This document shows positions 1-9,724 of a stretch of DNA of 64,000 bases, piece by piece. The notes beneath the pieces were generated by a model. The model was not told the origin of the DNA. It saw only the letters and a list, made by a program, of their open reading frames with translations, and ran no database searches. The first letter of the stretch is position 1; every line of letters begins with the position of its first letter. Made by a program: the position numbers and the translations under genes. The stretch is from Pseudomonas sp. PDM04. GTDB lineage: Bacteria; Pseudomonadota; Gammaproteobacteria; Pseudomonadales; Pseudomonadaceae. Location: assembly GCF_014851765.1 (NCBI RefSeq), contig NZ_JACVAI010000001.1, positions 434,001 through 498,000 on the forward strand, written 5' to 3'.

Positions 1-1
1 C

Positions 2-1144
2 GCCGCATTCTGCTTTTGGGGCTGGCAACTGGTGATCCTGCTGGCGGCGATCAGCCTGCCACTGGGCTACACCAGTTCCAAGGAATACGCCGAACTGGAA
101 TGGCCGATCGACATCCTGATCACCATCGTCTGGGTTGCCTACGCCATCGTGTTCTTCGGCACGATCATGAAGCGCAACACCAAGCACATCTATGTCGGTA
201 ACTGGTTCTTCGGCGGGTTCATCCTCACCGTGGCCATCCTGCACATCGTCAACAACCTTGAGTTGCCGGTGAGCCTCACCAAGTCCTACTCGCTGTATGC
301 CGGTGCAACCGATGCCATGGTGCAGTGGTGGTACGGCCACAACGCCGTGGGCTTCTTCCTGACCGCCGGCTTCCTGGGGATGATGTACTACTTCGTGCCG
401 AAACAGGCCGAGCGTCCGGTGTATTCCTATCGCCTGTCGATCGTGCACTTCTGGGCACTGATCACCCTCTACATCTGGGCCGGCCCGCACCACCTGCACT
501 ACACCGCGCTGCCGGACTGGGCGCAGTCGCTGGGCATGGTGATGTCGCTGATTCTGCTGGCACCGAGCTGGGGCGGGATGATCAACGGCATGATGACCCT
601 GTCGGGGGCCTGGCATAAGTTGCGCAGCGACCCGATCCTGCGCTTCCTCGTTGTGTCGCTGGCGTTCTACGGCATGTCGACCTTCGAAGGTCCGATGATG
701 GCGATCAAGACCGTCAACGCCCTCTCCCACTACACCGACTGGACCATCGGCCACGTACACGCCGGGGCACTCGGCTGGGTGGCCATGATCTCCATCGGTG
801 CGCTGTACCACATGATTCCCAAAGTCTTCGGTCGCGAGCAGATGCACAGCCTCGGCCTGATCAACGCGCACTTCTGGCTGGCGACCATCGGCACCGTGCT
901 GTACATCGCCTCGATGTGGGTCAACGGCATTGCCCAGGGCCTGATGTGGCGCGCAGTCAACGAAGACGGCACGCTGACTTACTCCTTCGTCGAAACCCTG
1001 GTGGCCAGCCACCCAGGCTTCATCGTGCGACTGGTGGGCGGTGCGATCTTCCTCAGCGGCATGTTCCTGATGGCTTACAACACCTGGCGCACCGTGCGGG
1101 CCTCGCAGCCTGCTGACGTCGTTGCTGCCGCGCAAATGGCCTGA
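2..1144 (+). CDS. ccoN: cbb3 cytochrome c oxidase subunit I, first copy (5' truncated)
   Basis: Catalytic heme-copper subunit of the high-affinity cbb3 terminal oxidase in the inner membrane. It reduces O2 and pumps protons. The window starts inside the gene; the frame is open from base 2 and about 100 N-terminal residues are missing, judged against the second copy in this window. The visible part holds many transmembrane helices and conserved metal-site histidines ([38 protein letters not shown]). The stop is 10 bases before ccoO, so it starts a ccoNOQP operon. Long stretches are almost identical in DNA to the copy at 3399. Which copy corresponds to the published numbering (1 or 2) cannot be settled here. 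Confidence 0.97.
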   Translation, partial: AAFCFWGWQLVILLAAISLPLGYTSSKEYAELEWPIDILITIVWVAYAIVFFGTIMKRNTKHIYVGNWFFGGFILTVAILHIVNNLELPVSLTKSYSLYAGATDAMVQWWYGHNAVGFFLTAGFLGMMYYFVPKQAERPVYSYRLSIVHFWALITLYIWAGPHHLHYTALPDWAQSLGMVMSLILLAPSWGGMINGMMTLSGAWHKLRSDPILRFLVVSLAFYGMSTFEGPMMAIKTVNALSHYTDWTIGHVHAGALGWVAMISIGALYHMIPKVFGREQMHSLGLINAHFWLATIGTVLYIASMWVNGIAQGLMWRAVNEDGTLTYSFVETLVASHPGFIVRLVGGAIFLSGMFLMAYNTWRTVRASQPADVVAAAQMA

Positions 1145-1154
1145 GGAGTCCACC

Positions 1155-1763
1155 ATGAAACACGAAACGATTGAAAAGAACGTCGGCCTGCTGATGCTGC
1201 TGATGGTGTTCGCCGTGAGCATCGGCGGCCTGACCCAGATCGTCCCGCTGTTCTTCCAGGACGTGACCAACAAACCGGTCGAAGGCATGAAGCCCTACAC
1301 CGCACTGCAACTGGAAGGCCGCGACATCTACATCCGCGAAGGTTGCGTCGGTTGCCACTCGCAGATGATCCGTCCGTTCCGCGCCGAAACCGAACGCTAC
1401 GGTCACTACTCGGTCGCCGGTGAAAGCGTCTGGGACCACCCGTTCCTGTGGGGCTCCAAGCGTACCGGTCCGGACCTGGCCCGGGTCGGCGCCCGCTACT
1501 CCGATGACTGGCACCGCGCGCACCTGTACAACCCGCGCAACGTCGTGCCTGAGTCGAAGATGCCCGCCTACCCATGGCTGGTGGCCAATCAGCTCGACAG
1601 CAGCCACACCGAAGCGAAGATCAAGGCCATGCGCACCCTCGGCGTGCCTTACACCGACGCCGACATTGCCGGCGCGACCGAGTCGCTCAAGGGCAAGTCG
1701 GAGATGGACGCGCTGGTCGCCTACCTGCAAGTGCTCGGCACTGCCATCAAGAGCAAGAGGTGA
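1155..1763 (+). CDS. ccoO: cbb3 cytochrome c oxidase subunit II (mono-heme cytochrome c), first copy
   Basis: Membrane-anchored mono-heme cytochrome c that passes electrons from CcoP to the CcoN active site. It has 202 residues with an N-terminal transmembrane helix (about residues 10-30) and one heme-binding CXXCH motif (VGCHSQ follows the first Cys). The ATG at 1155 is preferred over an in-frame start at 1122 because GAGGAG lies just upstream and the product then starts MKHETIEKN, matching the second copy (MKHEAVEKN). It is the second gene of the first oxidase operon, 3 bases before ccoQ. Confidence 0.97.
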   Translation: MKHETIEKNVGLLMLLMVFAVSIGGLTQIVPLFFQDVTNKPVEGMKPYTALQLEGRDIYIREGCVGCHSQMIRPFRAETERYGHYSVAGESVWDHPFLWGSKRTGPDLARVGARYSDDWHRAHLYNPRNVVPESKMPAYPWLVANQLDSSHTEAKIKAMRTLGVPYTDADIAGATESLKGKSEMDALVAYLQVLGTAIKSKR

Positions 1764-1766
1764 GCC

Positions 1767-1964
1767 ATGGACCTGGAAATGAGTACTGGCCTGATCCGCG
1801 GCCTGGGCACGGTCGTGGTGTTCGTGGCCTTCGTCGGCCTGACGCTGTGGGTGTTCAACGGCAAGCGCAATCCGGAATTCGCCGAAGCGCGCCTGCTGCC
1901 GTTCGCCGATGAGCCACAACCTGATAGCACCCAAGAAACTGTCACAAGGAGTACCCGGTCATGA
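1767..1964 (+). CDS. ccoQ: cbb3 oxidase subunit CcoQ, first copy
   Basis: Small single-pass membrane protein of 65 residues (helix about residues 8-30) that stabilises the assembled cbb3 oxidase. The stretch [23 protein letters not shown] followed by KRNPEFAEA and LLPFADEP is the usual Pseudomonas CcoQ pattern. Its stop overlaps the ccoP start (ATGA), which implies translational coupling. Confidence 0.93.
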   Translation: MDLEMSTGLIRGLGTVVVFVAFVGLTLWVFNGKRNPEFAEARLLPFADEPQPDSTQETVTRSTRS

Positions 1965-2914
1965 CCACCTTCTGGAGTACGTGGATCTGCGTACTGACCA
2001 TCGGCAGCCTGATCGGCCTGACCTGGCTGCTGATCGGCACCCGCAGGGGCGAAACCAAGGGCAGTGTCGACCAGACCATGGGCCACAGCTTCGACGGCAT
2101 CGAGGAGTATGACAATCCGCTGCCGCAGTGGTGGTTCATGCTGTTCGCCGGCACGCTGGTGTTTTCCGTCGGCTACCTGATCCTTTACCCGGGCCTGGGC
2201 AACTGGAAAGGTATCCTGCCGGGCTATGAGAACGGTTGGACGGGCGCCAACGAATGGGAAAAGGAGATGACCAAGGCAGACGCCAAGTTTGGGCCAATCT
2301 TCGCCAAATTCGCCGCCATGCCCGTGGAAGAAGTGGCCAAGGACCCGCAAGCGCTGAAAATGGGCGGCCGCCTGTTTGCCTCCAACTGCGCCGTGTGCCA
2401 CGGCTCCGACGCCAAGGGCGCCTTCGGCTTCCCGAACCTGACCGACAGTGTCTGGCGCTGGGGCGGTAACGCCGACACCATCAAGACCACCATCCTGGGC
2501 GGACGCATCGCGGCGATGCCGGCTTGGGGTGAGATTCTCGGTGAAGCCGGTGTGAAAAACGTTGCCGCCTACGTGCGTCATGACTTGGCCGGCCTGCCAT
2601 TGCCGGCTGACGACACTGCCGACCTGCAAGCCGGACAGCAAGCGTTCAGCACCACGTGCGTAGCCTGTCACGGTGCGAACGGCCAGGGCACTGAAGCCAT
2701 GGGCGCGCCGAACCTGACGCAACCGGCCGGTTTCATCTACGGCACCAGCCTGGCGCAACTGCAACAGACCATTCGCCATGGCCGCCAGGGTCATATGCCG
2801 GCGCAGAACGAACTGCTCGGCAACGACAAGGTGCAACTGCTGGCCGCTTACGTGTACAGCCTGTCCCACGGTGTGAATAAAGAGCGTTTGCAGGCTGAAG
2901 GCAAAAGCGAATAA
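1961..2914 (+). CDS. ccoP: cbb3 cytochrome c oxidase subunit III (di-heme cytochrome c), first copy
   Basis: Di-heme cytochrome c subunit of 317 residues that receives electrons from soluble c-type cytochromes. It has two N-terminal transmembrane helices (about residues 5-25 and 57-77) and two periplasmic cytochrome domains with CAVCH and CVACH heme motifs. It lacks a roughly ten-residue insertion ([10 protein letters not shown]) that the second copy carries near residue 92. It is the last gene of the first operon; an inverted repeat follows its stop. Confidence 0.97.
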   Translation: MTTFWSTWICVLTIGSLIGLTWLLIGTRRGETKGSVDQTMGHSFDGIEEYDNPLPQWWFMLFAGTLVFSVGYLILYPGLGNWKGILPGYENGWTGANEWEKEMTKADAKFGPIFAKFAAMPVEEVAKDPQALKMGGRLFASNCAVCHGSDAKGAFGFPNLTDSVWRWGGNADTIKTTILGGRIAAMPAWGEILGEAGVKNVAAYVRHDLAGLPLPADDTADLQAGQQAFSTTCVACHGANGQGTEAMGAPNLTQPAGFIYGTSLAQLQQTIRHGRQGHMPAQNELLGNDKVQLLAAYVYSLSHGVNKERLQAEGKSE

Positions 2915-2928
2915 TTCCTGACCGCTCT

Positions 2929-2957
2929 ACTGCCGCATTTTTTCCGAATGCGGCAGT
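2929..2957 (+). terminator. Probable terminator of the first ccoNOQP operon
   Basis: An 11-bp perfect inverted repeat (ACTGCCGCATT / AATGCGGCAGT) with a 7-base T-rich loop begins 14 bases after the ccoP stop. The downstream strand is C-rich with only a short T-run, so it is a weaker intrinsic terminator than the one after the second operon. Confidence 0.55.
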
Positions 2958-3398
2958 TCCCCGCCCCTTTTGCGACTCATTGTCGCACCCCTCCTCCCGT
3001 CCTCCTTTCGGTTCCCCGGATTCGGGTCTAAGCTTCCTGCGACACGCGATGGCAAGTGCCGGCTCCAGGTCGACCCAACCGATGTGTGCGACGAATCCAG
3101 GCGATGACAGGCCGCAAAGGCTGGTAGATACCGGCTGTCGCGCCACCTGCCCCCGATCCCCTTTTCGTTGCGTTTGAACACACCTCGTTACACACGACCC
3201 GATCCCCGCCCCACTCTCGTTCGCAACGACATTTTGTCGTGGGGTATTTTTAACCCTACGTGGCGCATGGAAAGGCCGCAGAATCAGCGGTTGAAAGCAT
3301 TGACCCAGGTCATGGCGCGTTGCAATGACCCCCCGCTTTCTCCATACTTGCGACCGATTTTTACTCCTAATAAAACACCCAAACCGTGGAACCTTAGA
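2958..3398. other. Gene-free inter-operon region with the second ccoN promoter
   Basis: About 440 bases separate the two oxidase operons. I see no convincing gene: open frames here have no ribosome site and look non-coding. It holds the promoter of the second operon, with a candidate Anr box at 3300. A long in-frame extension upstream of ccoN exists from 3168, but it runs through this promoter and is not expected to be translated. Confidence 0.6.
3300..3313 (+). promoter_or_regulatory. Candidate Anr/FNR box upstream of the second ccoNOQP operon
   Basis: TTGACCCAGGTCAT fits the FNR-family pattern TTGAT-N4-ATCAA with one mismatch in the left half and two in the right. Its centre is about 92 bases before the ccoN ATG, which leaves room for a class II promoter (site near -41) and a roughly 45-base leader. 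A -10-like CATACT lies at 3343. The same right half (AGGTCAT) recurs in the candidate box upstream of ccoG. Confidence 0.42.
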
Positions 3399-4841
3399 AT
3401 GAGCACAGCAATCAGTCCGACTGCTTATAACTATAAGGTAGTCCGCCAGTTCGCCATCATGACGGTGGTCTGGGGGATCCTTGGCATGGGGCTCGGTGTC
3501 TTCATCGCCTCACAGCTCGTATGGCCGGAATTGAACTTCGGTCTGCCGTGGACGACTTTTGGACGCTTACGCCCGCTGCACACCAACCTGGTGATTTTCG
3601 CCTTCGGTGGTTGTGCATTGTTTGCCACTTCTTACTACGTCGTGCAGCGAACCTGCCAAACGCGACTGATTTCCGACAGCCTGGCTGCCTTCACCTTCTG
3701 GGGATGGCAAGCGGTGATCGTCGGCGCGATCATTACCTTGCCGCTGGGTTACACCACCACCAAGGAATACGCGGAACTGGAATGGCCTCTGGCTATTCTG
3801 CTGGCCATTGTCTGGGTGACCTACGGTCTGGTGTTCTTCGGCACCATCACCAAGCGCAACACCAAGCACATCTATGTGGGTAACTGGTTCTACGGTGCCT
3901 TCATCGTCGTGACGGCCATGCTGCACATCGTCAACCATGCCTCCCTGCCGGTCAGCTTCTTCAAGTCCTACTCGGCCTACTCCGGTGCGACCGACGCGAT
4001 GATCCAGTGGTGGTACGGCCACAACGCCGTGGGCTTCTTCCTGACCACCGGCTTCCTGGGGATGATGTACTACTTCGTGCCGAAGCAGGCCGAACGTCCG
4101 ATCTATTCCTATCGCCTGTCGATCGTGCACTTCTGGGCACTGATTACCCTGTACATCTGGGCCGGCCCGCACCACCTGCACTACACCGCGCTGCCGGACT
4201 GGGCACAATCGCTGGGCATGGCGATGTCGATCATCCTGCTGGCCCCGAGCTGGGGCGGCATGATCAACGGCATGATGACCCTGTCGGGCGCCTGGCATAA
4301 GCTGCGCACCGACCCGATCCTGCGCTTCCTCGTGGTGTCGCTGGCGTTCTACGGCATGTCGACCTTCGAAGGTCCGATGATGGCGATCAAGACCGTCAAC
4401 TCACTGTCGCACTACACCGACTGGACAATCGGCCACGTACACGCCGGGGCACTCGGCTGGGTAGCGATGATCTCGATCGGCGCCATCTACCACATGATTC
4501 CGAAACTGTTCGGCCGCACACAGATGCACAGCGTTGGCCTGATCAACGCGCACTTCTGGCTCGCGACCATCGGTACCGTGCTGTACATCGCCTCGATGTG
4601 GGTCAACGGCATTACCCAGGGTCTGATGTGGCGTGCAATCAACGATGACGGCACCCTCACCTACTCGTTCGTCGAAGCGTTGCAAGCCAGCCACCCTGGT
4701 TTCATCGTTCGCGCCCTGGGTGGTGCGTTCTTCGCCACCGGCATGCTGTTCATGGCCTACAACGTTTTCCGTACCGTACGTGCCTCGAACCCGGTTGAAG
4801 CCAAAGCCGCCGAACAGATTGCTGTAGTTGGAGCTCACTGA
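3399..4841 (+). CDS. ccoN: cbb3 cytochrome c oxidase subunit I, second copy
   Basis: Full-length 480-residue catalytic subunit of a second cbb3 oxidase. Start ATG 3399 gives [18 protein letters not shown], the normal N-terminus for Pseudomonas CcoN; the frame stays open back to 3168, but that extension has no similarity to CcoN. About 12 transmembrane helices and all metal-site histidines seen in copy one are present ([29 protein letters not shown]). The stop overlaps the ccoO start by one base. It is the copy nearest ccoG, with a possible Anr site 86 bases upstream. Confidence 0.98.
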   Translation: MSTAISPTAYNYKVVRQFAIMTVVWGILGMGLGVFIASQLVWPELNFGLPWTTFGRLRPLHTNLVIFAFGGCALFATSYYVVQRTCQTRLISDSLAAFTFWGWQAVIVGAIITLPLGYTTTKEYAELEWPLAILLAIVWVTYGLVFFGTITKRNTKHIYVGNWFYGAFIVVTAMLHIVNHASLPVSFFKSYSAYSGATDAMIQWWYGHNAVGFFLTTGFLGMMYYFVPKQAERPIYSYRLSIVHFWALITLYIWAGPHHLHYTALPDWAQSLGMAMSIILLAPSWGGMINGMMTLSGAWHKLRTDPILRFLVVSLAFYGMSTFEGPMMAIKTVNSLSHYTDWTIGHVHAGALGWVAMISIGAIYHMIPKLFGRTQMHSVGLINAHFWLATIGTVLYIASMWVNGITQGLMWRAINDDGTLTYSFVEALQASHPGFIVRALGGAFFATGMLFMAYNVFRTVRASNPVEAKAAEQIAVVGAH

Positions 4842-5449
4842 TGAAGCATGAAGCAGTCGAGAAGAACATTGGCCTGCTGGCCTTCTTCATGGTTATCGCC
4901 GTCAGCGTCGGCGGCCTGACCCAGATCGTTCCGCTGTTTTTCCAGGACGTCACCAACAAGCCGGTCGAAGGCATGAAGCCACGCACCGCCCTTGAACTGG
5001 AAGGCCGCGACATCTACATCGCCAACGGTTGTGTCGGCTGCCACTCGCAGATGATCCGCCCGTTCCGTGCTGAAACCGAACGTTACGGCCACTACTCGGT
5101 CGCCGGTGAAAGCGTCTGGGACCACCCGTTCCTGTGGGGTTCCAAGCGTACCGGTCCGGACCTGGCCCGTGTCGGCGGTCGTTACTCCGATGACTGGCAA
5201 CGTGCGCACCTGTACAACCCGCGCAACGTGGTGCCCGAGTCGAAAATGCCGGCCTACCCGTTCCTCGTGGAAAACAAGCTCGACGGCAAGGACACCGCGA
5301 AGAAAATGGAAGTCCTGCGTACGCTCGGCGTCCCTTACACCGACGAAGACATCGCCGGTGCCCAGGAAGCCGTGAAGGGCAAGACCGAAATGGACGCGCT
5401 GGTGGCCTATCTGCAAGGCCTGGGCACCATCATCAAAAGCAAACGGTGA
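4841..5449 (+). CDS. ccoO: cbb3 cytochrome c oxidase subunit II, second copy
   Basis: Mono-heme cytochrome c subunit of 202 residues, the same length as the first copy. It has an N-terminal anchor helix and one CVGCH motif. The start overlaps the ccoN stop (TGATG), so translation is probably coupled. Blocks of its DNA, for example around [18 protein letters not shown], are nearly identical to the first copy, including synonymous sites. Confidence 0.97.
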   Translation: MKHEAVEKNIGLLAFFMVIAVSVGGLTQIVPLFFQDVTNKPVEGMKPRTALELEGRDIYIANGCVGCHSQMIRPFRAETERYGHYSVAGESVWDHPFLWGSKRTGPDLARVGGRYSDDWQRAHLYNPRNVVPESKMPAYPFLVENKLDGKDTAKKMEVLRTLGVPYTDEDIAGAQEAVKGKTEMDALVAYLQGLGTIIKSKR

Positions 5450-5454
5450 TCTGG

Positions 5455-5640
5455 ATGGATATCGGGATGATTCGTGGCCTGGGCACCGTCGTCGTGATGG
5501 TGGCCTTCGTAGGTTTGGCCCTGTGGGTGTTCAGCCCCAAGCGCAAGTCGGAGTTTGAAGACGCGACCCTGCTGCCTTTCGCGGATGATCCCGAAGCCAT
5601 CAAGCACGTCGAGCAAGCTTCTAGGAGTAACAAAGAATGA
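5455..5640 (+). CDS. ccoQ: cbb3 oxidase subunit CcoQ, second copy
   Basis: Single-helix oxidase subunit of 61 residues starting [14 protein letters not shown]. An upstream GTG at 5446 would add three residues, but it overlaps the ccoO stop and lacks a ribosome site of its own, so ATG 5455 is preferred. The C-terminal [10 protein letters not shown] resembles the first copy. The stop overlaps the ccoP start (ATGA). Confidence 0.92.
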   Translation: MDIGMIRGLGTVVVMVAFVGLALWVFSPKRKSEFEDATLLPFADDPEAIKHVEQASRSNKE

Positions 5641-6620
5641 CTACATTCTGGAGTCTGTATGTCACAGTCCTCAGTCTCGGCACGATCTTTTCCCTGACCT
5701 GGCTGCTGCTGTCCACCCGCAAGGGCCAGCGCGCCGAGCAGACCGAAGAGACCGTCGGCCACTCTTTCGACGGGATCGAGGAGTACGACAACCCGCTGCC
5801 GAAATGGTGGTTCATGCTGTTCGTGGGCACCATCGTTTTCGCCCTGGGCTACCTGGTGCTGTACCCGGGCCTGGGCAACTGGAAAGGCCTGCTGCCGGGT
5901 TACAACTACCTGGATAACGAAAAGCAGACCGCGTTCGCCAACGGCCAGACCGGCTGGACCGGCGTTCACGAGTGGGAAAAGGAAATGGCCAAATCGGACG
6001 CCAAGTTTGGGCCGATCTTCGCCAAATTCGCCTCCATGCCGATCGAAGAAGTGGCCAAGGATCCGCAGGCCCTGAAGATGGGTGGCCGCCTGTTCGCCTC
6101 CAACTGCTCGGTTTGCCACGGTTCCGACGCCAAGGGCGCCTACGGTTTCCCGAACCTGACCGACGCCGACTGGCGCTGGGGCGGCGAGCCGGAAACCATC
6201 AAGACCACCATCATGGGCGGACGTCACGCGGTGATGCCGGCCTGGGCTGAAGTGATCGGTGAGCAAGGCGTGGCGGATGTCGCGGCATTCGTGCTGACCA
6301 GCCTCGATGGCCGCAAGCTGCCGGAAGGCACCAAGGCTGACCCGGTTGCCGGCCAGAAACTGTTCGCTGCCAACTGCGTGGCCTGCCACGGCCCGCAAGG
6401 CAAAGGCACGCCGGCCATGGGCGCACCTGACCTGACCCACCCGGGCGCGTTCATCTACGGCTCGAGCTTCGCTCAACTGCAGCAGACCATCCGTTACGGC
6501 CGTCAGGGTCAGATGCCTGCGCAGGAACAGCTGCAAGGGAACGACAAGGTCCACCTGCTGGCCGCTTACGTCTACAGCCTGTCTCACGGCGAGAAGGCTC
6601 CGGCGCAAGACGCTCAGTAA
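5637..6620 (+). CDS. ccoP: cbb3 cytochrome c oxidase subunit III, second copy
   Basis: Di-heme cytochrome c subunit of 327 residues with two N-terminal helices and heme motifs CSVCH and CVACH. Compared with the first CcoP it has a ten-residue insertion after GLLPGYN. It closes the second oxidase operon and is followed 22 bases later by a strong intrinsic terminator, so ccoG is transcribed separately. Confidence 0.97.
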   Translation: MTTFWSLYVTVLSLGTIFSLTWLLLSTRKGQRAEQTEETVGHSFDGIEEYDNPLPKWWFMLFVGTIVFALGYLVLYPGLGNWKGLLPGYNYLDNEKQTAFANGQTGWTGVHEWEKEMAKSDAKFGPIFAKFASMPIEEVAKDPQALKMGGRLFASNCSVCHGSDAKGAYGFPNLTDADWRWGGEPETIKTTIMGGRHAVMPAWAEVIGEQGVADVAAFVLTSLDGRKLPEGTKADPVAGQKLFAANCVACHGPQGKGTPAMGAPDLTHPGAFIYGSSFAQLQQTIRYGRQGQMPAQEQLQGNDKVHLLAAYVYSLSHGEKAPAQDAQ

Positions 6621-6642
6621 GTCGAACGTCGGTTGTAAAAAA

Positions 6643-6671
6643 GGCCCCGCTATCCAGCGGGGCCTTTTTTT
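6643..6671 (+). terminator. Intrinsic terminator after the second ccoNOQP operon
   Basis: Perfect 8-bp GC stem GGCCCCGC / GCGGGGCC with a 6-base loop, followed by seven T residues and preceded by an A-run. Confidence 0.9.
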
Positions 6672-6733
6672 ATCCGCTGAAAACAACCGGCGGTCGCGCA
6701 CTGCTGCGGCGGTGTTGCGAGCCCCGAAGCCAG

Positions 6734-6749
6734 GTAGTAACGTTTCTAC
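6734..6749 (+). promoter_or_regulatory. 16-bp near-palindrome, candidate operator of the toxin-antitoxin pair
   Basis: GTAGTAACGTTTCTAC pairs with its own reverse complement at seven of eight positions. It lies 26 bases before the antitoxin ATG, where a Phd-family autorepressor would bind. Function is inferred from position and symmetry only. Confidence 0.5.
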
Positions 6750-6775
6750 ATAGACACTCGGGAGGCTTGCCCTTG

Positions 6776-7030
6776 ATGGCCATCACTACCATTTCCAGCC
6801 GCGAATTCAACCAGGACACAAGTGGTGCCAAAAAAGCCACGCGCCAGGGTCCGGTTTTCATCACCGATCGAGGCAAACCGGCTCATGTACTGCTAAGCAT
6901 TGAGGAGTACCAGAAACTGACCGGCCTCAACGCCGACATCGTCGATCTTCTGGTCATGCCGGAAGCGGCGGACATCGAGTTCGAAACCGAGCGCACCGTG
7001 ATCTCCCACCGCCCCGTGGATCTGTCCTGA
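6776..7030 (+). CDS. Phd/YefM-family antitoxin
   Basis: Antitoxin of 84 residues. The N-terminal ITTISSREFNQDTSGAKKATRQGPVFITDRGKPAHVLLS pattern is the Phd/YefM DNA-binding fold; the acidic C-terminus (VMPEAADIEFETER) would wrap the toxin. ATG 6776 is chosen over TTG 6767 because GGAGG at 6761-6765 is correctly spaced only for the ATG. The stop overlaps the toxin start (TGATG). In the Pseudomonas loci I remember, ccoP is followed directly by ccoG, so the pair looks like an insertion. Confidence 0.9.
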   Translation: MAITTISSREFNQDTSGAKKATRQGPVFITDRGKPAHVLLSIEEYQKLTGLNADIVDLLVMPEAADIEFETERTVISHRPVDLS

Positions 7031-7440
7031 TGTTCCTGCTCGACACCAACGTGATCTCTGAACTGCGCAAACCCCAGGCTGATGCCAATGTCGTCGCCTG
7101 GGCCAAAAGCATCGTCGCGCCGCGAATGTTCATCTCGGCGATTACCTTGAAGGAACTGGAGACCGGCGTTTTACGCATGGAGCGTCGCGATCCTGTACAG
7201 GGAAAGATCCTGCGCACCTGGCTCAAGCGCCACGTCCTGCCGGCATTCGACGCCCGAATCCTGCCGGTCGACGCTGCCGTGGCCCTTCGTTGTGCCAGCC
7301 TGCACGTACCCGACCGTGCCAACGAAGCCGACGCATTGATTGCCGCCACGGCACTGGTTCACGGCCTGACCGTGGTCACGCGCAACGTCGGCGACTTTCA
7401 ATCCAGTGGCGTGGCATTGATCAACCCGTGGGCCAACTGA
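7030..7440 (+). CDS. VapC/FitB-type PIN-domain toxin
   Basis: PIN-domain ribonuclease toxin of 136 residues. The acidic metal-binding residues of the family are visible: D5 in LLDTNVISEL, E42 or E44 in LKELETG, D101 in NEADALIAATA, and D122 in TRNVGDF, so the protein looks intact. Pairing a PIN toxin with a Phd-type antitoxin is common. The RNA target cannot be predicted. It overlaps the antitoxin by one base and probably shares its promoter. Confidence 0.92.
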   Translation: MFLLDTNVISELRKPQADANVVAWAKSIVAPRMFISAITLKELETGVLRMERRDPVQGKILRTWLKRHVLPAFDARILPVDAAVALRCASLHVPDRANEADALIAATALVHGLTVVTRNVGDFQSSGVALINPWAN

Positions 7441-7481
7441 CCGCCAACACTGGCAAAACCGTCCATAATTTCACCAGTCAA

Positions 7482-7495
7482 TTGATTCAGGTCAT
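7482..7495 (+). promoter_or_regulatory. Candidate Anr/FNR box upstream of ccoG
   Basis: TTGATTCAGGTCAT has a perfect left half-site and a right half with two mismatches to ATCAA. Its centre is about 160 bases upstream of the ccoG ATG. The region 7441-7648 otherwise contains only the ccoG leader. Confidence 0.42.
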
Positions 7496-7648
7496 TACAC
7501 TGTCAGTTCATTTCCACCAACGTGACCAATGGTCGCACCCTTGTGATAGAGCTACAGGGGTATCATTGCGCCATTGCAACACCCCTATTTTGACCGCGGT
7601 CGGCACGTACTGACCGGGGCATTTCTCCACTGCCGTGGGATGCAACCG

Positions 7649-9061
7649 ATGAGCAACCAGATTCCGGTACACGACGTTACGCCACCCGCAAAAGGGGACA
7701 AAAGCGTCGACCTTTATGCCTCTCGAGAAAAAATCTACAACCGCGCCTTTACCGGCCTGTTCCGCAACCTGCGCATCATCGGTGGCGCGTTCCTGTTCCT
7801 CCTGTACTTCGGCACGGTCTGGCTGAACTGGGCCGGTCACCAGGCGGTCTGGTGGAATTTGCCGGAACGCAAATTCTTCATCTTCGGCGCCACCTTCTGG
7901 CCCCAGGACTTCATCCTGCTGTCCGGAATCCTGATCGTCAGTGCCTTTGGCCTGTTCTTCATCACCGTCTATGCCGGTCGGGTCTGGTGCGGCTATTCCT
8001 GCCCGCAATTCGTCTGGACCTGGATTTTCATGTGGTGTGAAAAGGTCACCGAGGGCGACCGCAACCAGCGGATCAAACTCGACAAAATGCCCATGAGCGC
8101 CAACAAGTTCCTGCGCAAGTTCACCAAGCATGCCCTGTGGATCCTGATCGGATTCGTCACCGGCATGACGTTCGTCGGCTACTTCTCGCCGATTCGCGAA
8201 CTGGTCGTGGACTTCTTCACGGGCGAGGCCGATGGCTGGTCCTATTTCTGGGTCGGCTTCTTCACCCTCGCCACCTACGGCAACGCAGGTTGGCTGCGTG
8301 AACAGGTGTGCATCTACATGTGTCCGTATGCGCGCTTCCAGAGCGTGATGTTCGACAAGGACACCCTGATCATCTCCTACGACCCGCGCCGTGGCGAAAG
8401 CCGTGGACCGCGCAAGAAAGGCGCCGACTACAAGGCCCAGGGGCTGGGCGATTGCATCGACTGCACGATGTGCGTCCAGGTCTGCCCGACCGGTATCGAC
8501 ATCCGCGACGGCCTGCAGGTCGAATGCGTGGGCTGCGCGGCCTGCATCGATGCCTGCGACGCCATCATGGACAAAATGGACTACCCGCGGGGCCTGATCA
8601 GCTACACCACCGAGCACAACCTGTCGGGGCAGAAAACCCACAAGCTGCGGCCACGCCTGATCGGCTATGCCACGGTGCTGCTGGTCATGATCGGCCTGCT
8701 GGTCGCCGCGTTCGCCACCCGTTCACTGGTGGGCTTCGACGTCAGCAAGGACCGCGTCCTCTACCGCGAGAACGCCGAGGGCCGGATCGAAAACGTCTAC
8801 AGCCTGAAGATCATGAACAAGGACCAGCGTGACCACACCTACGTCCTCGAAGCCAGCGGCTTGCCGGATCTCAAGTTGCAGGGTCGGCGCGAGATCAAGG
8901 TCGTCGCGGGTGACATCGTCAGCCAGCCGGTGGAGCTGTCCATGGCCCCGGAAAAACTGCCATCGAGCACCAACGAGGTGAAATTCATCCTCAAGGACGC
9001 CGATGACGAGAGCATTCACGTTGAAGCCAAGAGCCGATTCATCGGCCCACAAATTCGTTGA
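7649..9061 (+). CDS. ccoG: cbb3 oxidase assembly protein CcoG (ferredoxin-like copper handling)
   Basis: Membrane protein of 470 residues (FixG family) with several transmembrane helices and a cytoplasmic 2x[4Fe-4S] ferredoxin domain (CIDCTMCVQVCP and CVGCAACIDACD). The family reduces Cu(II) to Cu(I) for delivery to the oxidase. Membrane-proximal cysteines (GYSCPQFVW, YMCPYARF) are also present, and the C-terminal part is an Ig-like periplasmic domain. ATG 7649 is chosen because GTGGGA is well spaced upstream and MSNQIPVHDVTPP is a typical start. It heads ccoGHIS. Confidence 0.96.
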   Translation: MSNQIPVHDVTPPAKGDKSVDLYASREKIYNRAFTGLFRNLRIIGGAFLFLLYFGTVWLNWAGHQAVWWNLPERKFFIFGATFWPQDFILLSGILIVSAFGLFFITVYAGRVWCGYSCPQFVWTWIFMWCEKVTEGDRNQRIKLDKMPMSANKFLRKFTKHALWILIGFVTGMTFVGYFSPIRELVVDFFTGEADGWSYFWVGFFTLATYGNAGWLREQVCIYMCPYARFQSVMFDKDTLIISYDPRRGESRGPRKKGADYKAQGLGDCIDCTMCVQVCPTGIDIRDGLQVECVGCAACIDACDAIMDKMDYPRGLISYTTEHNLSGQKTHKLRPRLIGYATVLLVMIGLLVAAFATRSLVGFDVSKDRVLYRENAEGRIENVYSLKIMNKDQRDHTYVLEASGLPDLKLQGRREIKVVAGDIVSQPVELSMAPEKLPSSTNEVKFILKDADDESIHVEAKSRFIGPQIR

Positions 9062-9072
9062 GAGAAGTCATC

Positions 9073-9612
9073 ATGCCTGCAGTAAACGCCGCAAGTCCCT
9101 GGTACAAGCACCTTTGGCCGTGGATCATCATTGCCATCCTCGCCTGCTCGGTGACGCTGACCCTGTCCATGGTGACGATTGCGGTGAACAACCCGGACAA
9201 CCTGGTCAACGACAACTACTACGAGGCAGGCAAAGGCATCAACCGCTCACTGGACCGTGAACTGCTGGCGCAAACCCTGCAACTGCGCGCCAGTGTTCAC
9301 CTGGACGAGGTGACCGGCGAAGTCGACCTGCGCCTGAGCGGCAACAGCCAGCCCAAATCCCTGGAACTGAACCTGATCTCGCCGACCCAGCCGGACAAGG
9401 ACCGCAAGATCACCCTCACCCGCAGTGAAACCGAACAGGGCCGCTACATCGGCCAGCTGAGCGACAAGGTCGAAGGCCGTCGGTTCGTCGAATTGCTGGG
9501 TACCCAGGACGACCATATCTGGCGCATGTTCGAAGAAGAACTGGTCAGCCATGACAAGGACCTGTTGCTCGGTGACGAACCCTTGCAGGGTGCGGAAGAC
9601 CTGAAGAAGTAA
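9073..9612 (+). CDS. ccoH: cbb3 oxidase assembly protein CcoH (FixH family)
   Basis: Single-span membrane protein of 179 residues (helix about 15-40) with a periplasmic domain; needed for stable cbb3 assembly. NDNYYEAGKGINRSLDRE after the helix is characteristic of FixH. The ATG is 11 bases past the ccoG stop with GAGAAG in the gap; an in-frame TTG at 9058 overlaps the ccoG stop and is less likely. Confidence 0.93.
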   Translation: MPAVNAASPWYKHLWPWIIIAILACSVTLTLSMVTIAVNNPDNLVNDNYYEAGKGINRSLDRELLAQTLQLRASVHLDEVTGEVDLRLSGNSQPKSLELNLISPTQPDKDRKITLTRSETEQGRYIGQLSDKVEGRRFVELLGTQDDHIWRMFEEELVSHDKDLLLGDEPLQGAEDLKK

Positions 9613-9629
9613 AAAACTGCGCTTCGCGC

Positions 9630-9692
9630 ATCGCGAGCAGGCTCGCTCCCACAGGACTCCCACTGCACTGTGGGAGCGAGCCTGCTCGCGAT
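9630..9692. repeat. REP palindrome pair
   Basis: Two 24-base arms (9630-9653 and 9669-9692), exact reverse complements, around a 15-base loop. The core GAGCAGGCTCGCTCCCACA is the common REP of P. fluorescens-group genomes. It sits between ccoH and ccoI and could affect mRNA stability there. Confidence 0.92.
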
Positions 9693-9724
9693 GAGGCCCA
9701 ACCGGACGATGTAGACTCCGCCCC

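Noticed and set aside
3168..3398. 77-residue N-terminal extension of the second ccoN
   Set aside because: Runs through the promoter and Anr region and has no CcoN similarity; [14 protein letters not shown] at 3399 is the family start.
9630..9692. REP arrays considered as CRISPR repeats
   Set aside because: Inverted pairs with short loops at scattered sites; no regular spacers or cas genes.
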